From Theristus sp. LFF4_11 (Eukaryota > Nematoda > Chromadorea > Monhysterida > Xyalidae), in NCBI GenBank assembly GCA_030248135.1, contig JASANC010003839.1, positions 1 through 64,000 of the forward strand: a DNA stretch of 64,000 nt. The letters run 5' to 3'. The position numbers and the translations under genes are program-made. The notes beneath the pieces were generated by a model that saw only the letters and a program-made list of their open reading frames with translations, searched no databases and had not been told where the DNA came from. Of this stretch, positions 58,421-64,000 are shown piece by piece; within the stretch, counting starts at the first letter, position 1; every line of letters starts with the position of its first letter.

Positions 58421-61400
58421 ATGCGGCCGCTGTCGTTCGTAAAAAGGCTGTCTGGACTGGCACAGTCGCTGCTGCTGCTCGCACTGGTCGCCTACATCGT
58501 GTTCATGTCCAATTATGTGGCCGTCATCAAAACCTCACTAAAAACACCGCATCAGCTGTCTCACTTGCCGCCTGCCGAGTTTTGGACCGCCGAAGAATTC
58601 CTAGAGGCCACACCGTCGTGCGTCTGGCCGCACATGACCACGTCACACCACTCACTGGACGAGTGGACGAAGAAACCCGAGAAGCCAAACTGCACAACGC
58701 CCGGCAAGCTCGACGTGCGGGTTTCATTCATTTTGTGGCAATGCTGATTGATTATCTTCAAAATGTTTATTCCAGACCTAAAACTAAAAGTGTTGCGTTG
58801 TTTTACAGCTGTTTGTATTGAATGATGAGGGCAAGTTGATGGTACGCGGAAGTGAAACGCTAAAAAAGTATAACTGCTCTTATCGTAGCATCGGAGGCAC
58901 GTTGGTACCGAATCAGAAAAAGTAGGCATTCGATTTTCATTGACTGTGGTTGATTGATCGACATCTTCAAAAAGGCATGTTTCATTTCTATATTAGCTGG
59001 ATAATATAATGATCAAATGAAACCAAAAAATGTAAACAAAGAGAACAAAACGTTTGCCGATCGCAGGATTGCATATGGCCCGGACGTGTACATAACGAAA
59101 CGAGTGACCGAGGTGCGTGAGAAAATCTTCGAGGTTCACTGCTTCCATATGAACGAGACCGATCCAGAGCCGTTCGAGAACGACGTCTACCGACGAGAAT
59201 TCACGCAGATTTTAGAGGAACATTTGTACAGCGCAGCACCAAACCGGGACGACTCGTTGAGTGTCGACATTTTTGTGCTTGACAGTGTTTCGTTGAATCA
59301 GGTATTGTGGATTTATTCAAACGTGTCCGGACTAAAATGACGTCATTTGCTTTAAAAACGCCCGTTTGTCAAAGTACAGACACTAAAATATCAATTTGAT
59401 GTGACTGATTCGACATTCACCATTTGTTTACGGGAAGAAATCGGCTAAACGAAAAGTCTGGTTTGCAGTGAACGGCAAGCGCATGTTTGGCGGCACATGA
59501 CGTCATTTCAGTGGGACACGTTTAAAAAAATAGGTCATACTATCTTTCTTATTGAACGTGCCGCTATATCATGCGGATGCGCGAGCGACGGCAGCGAGCG
59601 GATTTTCCGTATTTTCTAAAACCTCCCAACGTGCGTTTTCCAAAAACACTCCATGTCGTACAGCAAGCAAAATTTGCGCTGCACCCATTTTTTTGTGGCA
59701 CACGAAATGAACATCCAAAGTTTTTTTTATGACTCTACATACCTACATGCATTCTAGACACAAATAACCTATTCTGAAAAACAGGTTACTCCTTTTTATT
59801 TTTATAATGTAATCATGTTAGCCCTGTTAATTTTTAACTGACGTCGTCTCACAACCAATAGCCGGGGGTAACATGACTCGGAGATTTGGTTGATTTTTGC
59901 TTCGACCCTATTTTGAAACAAAATTTGGCGTTTTTATCTTCGCAGAACTTAACCCGAGTTCAAGTGGCGCCTTTCAATTTTGAACTGACGTTGTCTTACC
60001 ACCGAACCCCCTGAGGTAACATGGCCCACAGATTTGGAAAATTATGAGTTAATTTTGACCCCGACCTTTTGGGAAGCAACATTTGGGCATTTTTTTAACT
60101 TTGCAGAACACAGGGTAGCATGACCCAGAAATTTGGAAAATGAGGTTAATTTTTGCCCCCGACCCTTTTTGAGGCAAAATTTGGGCATTTTTAATTCGCA
60201 GAACTTTACCCGAGTTTAAAAGTATTTGCCCCTTCAACATTCACCTACGTCGTCTCACAACCGAGACAAAACCGTACCCGGGAGTAAATTTAAAAAACTG
60301 AAATAATTTTTCCAGTACGGAAAATGAGGGGGTGTACCTCTTGGCACGAAGTTGCGTTGCAAAACAATGTGTTTGGCTTTTTAGCTGTGCGGCTTTTCCA
60401 CACATCATTCAACATTACACAAAGTTAAATTCGCTACTAATTCGCAACTAAAATTGAGGTGATACTATCTATAGCTCTATGGTGCACATAATAAATTGCA
60501 TTTCACCGTTGTAACTGTGCCATCTCGAATATGGTAACTTTAGTATACAAAAACACTTTTTAATGATGAACTTTCATTTGATGAATAGCTGAAGCGTCAA
60601 ACGCCACTGTTATACGCGTACATCATAGCGGACCCAGACTGGGTGATGTTTGAGAAGCCAGCGAAAGTGGCCGACAACACGCTCGGAAACATGATGGCAG
60701 TGCTCAGTGGGCAACGCATTGTTGAACCGGCACATGAAGAGCTCGATAATGACACCAGCGAGTTCAACACCAGCAATGGACAAAAAGTCGACTTTAACAC
60801 CGATGTGGACTTCATTTGGAAATACTACAAAGGTGCGTAGACACTCAAAAAGCGCGTGCTCGCCGCAAATGTGCAAAAAACTAGCATATTGTTCCGGATT
60901 TTAGCCCGCAACTGTAGCACCATGTTCAACATTGATCCCATCTTCAAAGCGTTCGGTTTCGGCTATTATCCGGCGAAATACATGAAGGGGTTCACTGAGA
61001 ATCCAGTGGACTATTATTTACGGCCATTTTATTTCTATCTGATACAGCACATGAAAGAGGTCGATTATCACAGTCGACCGCTGTGCCGAAACAATTTAGA
61101 AGATTGGAAGTACACTTTTGGCATTCTACGTCAGTGGATCGTGAGAAACGAACACAAATGCCACTTTTCGTCAACCCAAGCCATTCAATGGTACACGCAC
61201 GAGCAACAGAATTTACTGTCATTGCTGGAACAACCACTTCTCGCTTTATTTAAAGATCCGAGTAAGTTGAACATTCATCTCAGACAAATGCGCTTCGATA
61301 ATCCGTTTTTTTCAGAATCAAACAAAGCTACTTTACATTTTAGATATTCAGCTTCAACTAAACCACACAGTGTTCTTGTTAATGGGCGACCACGGCCACC

Positions 61401-62116
61401 GGCTCAGTCTCATCAAGTACACTCCAATTGGTCAGATCGAAGAGCGACAGGCCTTCTTTGCATTCCGCTTCCCTTCGTGGTATCGTCGGGCGAATCCAGA
61501 GAAATGGCGCCAATTGAACGCAAACACAAAGCGACTGGTCGCACACTGGGATGTCCATGAGACATTGCATGATCTGCTGGGCACCACTGTCGAAGAGCGC
61601 GTGGTCAAGCCAAAGTCACGTGGCATCAGCTTAATGCGACCAGTGCCGACGCAACGCAACTGCACGCACGTGGTGACGCCGGCACAGTACTGCATCTGTC
61701 TGCAGCCGGCTGACGATATCGTGAACGTCACGGAGCTGCTCGTGCAAAAGCTCGCCGTCACTGTCGCAGAGCACTTCGCTTGTGACAGTGTGCGCCAGCT
61801 GGCTGTAATGGCAGCAAACGTTTGGATTGCCAACGACTACGTCCGCCATGACATCAGACATTTTGACGAGGCTGCCATGAGAAAACTCACCCAGGGACGG
61901 CCTCCGCCGCATCCGATGCTCTTCTATCGTCTGCTGTTCACGATTGAGAATGTCGTTCAAATGCAGGCCATGGTTCAGCATTTTCGACAGACGGACGGAA
62001 AATTTGAGACCTGGGACGTCACTTGTGTGCAAGTGTTGGCCGGCAACACATGGGCACCTAGCAACTGTGAGCCAACACACATCAACAAATGGGCCAATCT
62101 GCAAATGCAATGCTAG
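58421..62116 (+). CDS. DUF229 family protein (sulfatase/alkaline-phosphatase fold), complete
   Basis: Six exons: 58421-58714, 58809-58921, 59067-59301, 60589-60832, 60905-61261, 61344-62116; phases match, about 671 residues, the usual family length. The N-terminus is short and basic, then one membrane helix (SLLLLALVAYIVFMS), so a type II membrane or secretory protein with a luminal or extracellular body. The domain shows FVLDSVSLNQ, where family members have the first metal-site motif, then AKVADNTLGNMMAVLSGQ, NPVDYYLRPFY, and FLLMGDHGHRLS with the D-H-G metal ligands, followed by FAFRFPSWYR and WDVHETLHDLLG. The family belong to the alkaline-phosphatase-like superfamily; substrates are unknown. 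Many N-x-S/T sites and Cys near the C-terminus fit an exported protein. Intron 3 (1.29 kb) begins exactly at a MITE insertion and holds a tandem repeat. Confidence 0.9.
59305..59537 (+). mobile_element. 233-bp TA-flanked MITE, copy 3, at a splice donor
   Basis: Flanking TA at 59303-59304 and 59538-59539. The left TA completes the GTA of the DUF229 exon-3 donor (CAG|GTA). Sequence nearly identical to copies 1 and 2. Confidence 0.9.
59822..60280. repeat. Degenerate tandem repeat, unit roughly 125-150 bp
   Basis: Units start with words like AACTGACGTCGTCTCACAAC (59837), AACTGACGTTGTCTTACCAC (59983) and CCTACGTCGTCTCACAACC (60244). Each has GTAACATGRCYC, AGATTTGG, CGACCCTTTT, AAAATTTGG and GCAGAACTT words; one unit near 60110 lacks the opening. 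Lies in DUF229 intron 3. A short C-rich word (GTACGGAAAATGAGGGGGTG) follows at 60314. Confidence 0.7.
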
Positions 62117-62306
62117 CTCAACGTGCCGTGATTGGTTTTGTTTTATTTCTTTTTGCTGCCTTTCAAGTGCGAATTGTGCAATGCCTTGTGCTGCTCACGT
62201 CACCTGTGCTAAAGACGACATTCAGATCATCATAGAGCTTTATTGAAACTTTTACATTTTGAGTGCAAAGTGTTTATTTTTACAACAGAAATAAAATTTC
62301 GCTTGG

Positions 62307-63202
62307 TCACACATCACTGATTGTCTGTGAGCGATGCAGTTTCGTTGACACAAGTCTGAGCACGGCGCCAGACGTGATGCGCACTTGCTGGAAGTGCATC
62401 GCCATTCGCGGTGCCAATTCCTGTCGTACAGCCGTTCGATACTGCCGACGTGCGTAATACTGAACAACAGCAGGCACTGCTGGTTTGCTTGAATAGAATC
62501 ACAAACACGTAGACCAACACATTTTCAAACAGAAAAACAGCGAGCACTAAAGGCGGAAACACCATTTAGTTTTTCGTCCGTACGCACAAACGTCGTTCTA
62601 AATCCCGTGCGTGTCACAAACATTCTACGGTATGGCCGATTAAACATGGCAGCTTTTTTCAGGGTTCAAGGAGCGCGCCAATTTTGAATGAAAGAAAAAA
62701 TCCACGTGCCAAATTGCGTGTCACAAACATTCTGATTGGGAGTTATGTTGGCTTTTTTGAAAAAGACAACTCTAAATTCAAACTAATCGTGTCCGTAATG
62801 CATTAAGATAGCACACACGAGACGATTTCTAAATCGCGTGGCCATTTTTTACGTGTCGTGTCCGTGCGTACGCACAAAAAACTAATTGCTAAACGCGCCT
62901 TAAGCAAACACTAACGCAGAAACGCAAACAAAGCTCAATCAGACACACCATGGACCAACCTGGAGGATGACGTACAGCACAAAGTTGAAGAGCATGGCAG
63001 CATTACTGATTGCATTCAACAATTCACCGTAGTCGTTACGCAGCAACTCAAGCAAACCGCCACCAAACGAGTATTTAACAAGATTGATCAGTTCCTTAAT
63101 GGCACTTGGAGCGTTCGAAATCACGTAGGCACCCACGGGCGCAGTGCACGTGATCAGGGCACGCCGTGCCGCTCGCACATGACGCAGTCGAGCCGCGGAA
63201 TA
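62307..63202 (-). CDS. Rhodopsin-like GPCR, 3' end (GPCR-3)
   Basis: Two exons: 63202-62956 and 62479-62307, joined in phase through a GTT-G|GTCCAT donor and CCAG acceptor. They encode the basic third intracellular loop (YSAARLRHVRAARRALI), TM6 (TCTAPVGAYVISNAPSAI), the third outer loop and TM7 (LLNAISNAAMLFNFVLYVIL), then VQYYARRQYRTAVRQEL and a tail ending RSQTISDV. In place of NPxxY is FNFVLY. The N-terminal exons with TM1-TM5 must lie beyond the window. Layout of TM6, TM7 and tail over separate exons resembles GPCR-1 and GPCR-2, so it probably belongs to the same wider group, with low identity. Confidence 0.72.
62633..62705 (+). repeat. Dispersed repeat R, copy 4
   Basis: TGGCCGATTAAACATGGCAG then CTTTTTTCAGGG and AAGGAGCGCGCC; lies in the GPCR-3 intron. 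The fourth and best match to copy 1. Confidence 0.75.
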
Positions 63203-63567
63203 CTGCACGCAAAGCAGAAAGTGGTGCAAACAGGCTGACTGACACACGCACACATACACGGCGGTGGATCACATTTGACCGCCGCCTTTTATATCTCGCC
63301 AACGAATAAACCGATTTGGATAAAATTTTCAGGGGATATTCCTTAAATAATAACCTAGAAATGTGCAAAACTGCTGCACAATCTAACCAAAGTGGGTTGT
63401 GTAACGAAGAAAATTTAAAAAAAAATTAAAATCAATTTTCTCGTTTTTTTCCCGACGCGCAGTAACAAATTTTAAAGCTGAATGACCACCAAAAAATGAC
63501 GCAGATCATTGAAAAAGGACCCAGACAAACACGTTAGTCTTTTTCAAAATGATCACCACCAGCATGA

Positions 63568-63939
63568 ATGCACCGCGCTCTTCCTGCGATTGAGGACGTC
63601 ACCTTTCTGCAGACGTCGATGTCGACCGCCGCGCGCCACGTGGATTCCGTGCCATTGCAGCTGCCACCTGTTCCGTTTTCGAAGCAGTTTTATTCACCAC
63701 ATGATTCCCAGTTCGAGGCGGAGGAAGATCGCGAATGTGCATTGATGCTGGTGGTGATCATTTTGTTTTTGCCTGTGTCTTTTTTGGTGATTATTTGGTT
63801 TGAAAATTTGTCGGGAAAAACGAGACACTTGATTTTTTGGAATTTTCTTCAGCACACAGCCCCTTTTGGTCGGATTGGGATGAAATTTTTCACCGCAATG
63901 CAGAGCACACCTTCCCGTGAAATGATAAACTTTGCCTAA
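63568..63939 (+). CDS. Possible small membrane protein or first exon, unrecognised
   Basis: A 123-codon frame with one hydrophobic segment (ALMLVVIILFLPVSFLVII) preceded by an acidic stretch (FEAEEDREC) and a Pro-rich region. No family is recognised. It lies opposite the GPCR-3 gene, in its presumed large intron, close to the window edge. The C-terminal part after the hydrophobic segment is AT-rich and may be intron read-through. Confidence 0.3.
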   Translation: MHRALPAIEDVTFLQTSMSTAARHVDSVPLQLPPVPFSKQFYSPHDSQFEAEEDRECALMLVVIILFLPVSFLVIIWFENLSGKTRHLIFWNFLQHTAPFGRIGMKFFTAMQSTPSREMINFA

Positions 63940-64000
63940 AGTATCAGAATATTCTATTTCTGAAATGCATGGATAAGCTAGCGACCCCCAAGAATCAACA

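Noticed and set aside
59302..60588. The 233-bp MITE as an introner that created the DUF229 intron
   Set aside because: The intron is 1.29 kb, far larger than the element, and a good GTA donor exists without the insertion; the other copies do not coincide with introns.

Overview
This is a eukaryotic, almost certainly invertebrate-animal, genomic window. Genes are split by GT-AG introns, exons are GC-richer than the AT-rich introns, and the conserved proteins are animal families: an Islet-type LIM-homeobox factor, a thyroid-hormone-receptor-like nuclear receptor, rhodopsin-like GPCRs, TFIIIB subunit BDP1, CSTF2, erlectin and a DUF229 protein. DUF229 together with divergent GPCRs suggests an ecdysozoan, possibly an early-branching nematode. 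That placement is an inference; no rRNA or mitochondrial marker is present.

Layout. 1-0.2 kb: 3' end of an Hsp20 gene. 1.9-5.5 kb: the 5' part of CSTF2 followed on the same strand by only the 3' part of an erlectin (ERLEC1) gene, separated by two microsatellites. 5.5-12.2 kb: no gene recognised. 12.3-16.5 kb (minus): a complete eight-exon Islet gene. 19.4-21.5 kb (minus): a seven-exon gene of unknown function. 21.9-23 kb: repeats. 23.9-26.0 kb (plus): a complete GPCR. 28.5-30.4 kb (plus): a TR-like nuclear receptor. 31.6-35.2 kb (minus): a paralogous GPCR. 36.6-41.3 kb (minus): a complete 14-exon BDP1 gene. 42.2-54.2 kb: a dense repeat block. 56.1-58.3 kb: weak minus-strand coding signals. 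58.4-62.1 kb (plus): a six-exon DUF229 gene. 62.3-63.2 kb (minus): the 3' end of a third GPCR.

Splice models were built by hand, requiring GT-AG (one GC-AG) sites, matching phase at every junction and an open frame to the stop. For Islet, the unknown gene, GPCR-1, the TR-like receptor, GPCR-2, BDP1 and DUF229 the summed coding length is divisible by three, which supports the models. None was checked against transcripts.

The most unusual region is 42.2-54.2 kb. Short sequence 'words' of about 15-110 bp are re-used in different orders and both orientations, separated by runs of C or G. Into this are inserted several inverted-repeat elements: a ~1.05-kb family with telomere-like ends (4 copies), a ~0.7-kb family (2 copies), a 1.2-kb element with perfect 17-bp ends, and a hAT-like element with an 8-bp target duplication. 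Elsewhere, four copies of a 233-bp TA-flanked MITE sit inside or against genes, one exactly at a splice donor and one next to a stop codon. The genes do not form an obvious pathway; the nearest to a functional cluster is the three GPCR genes.
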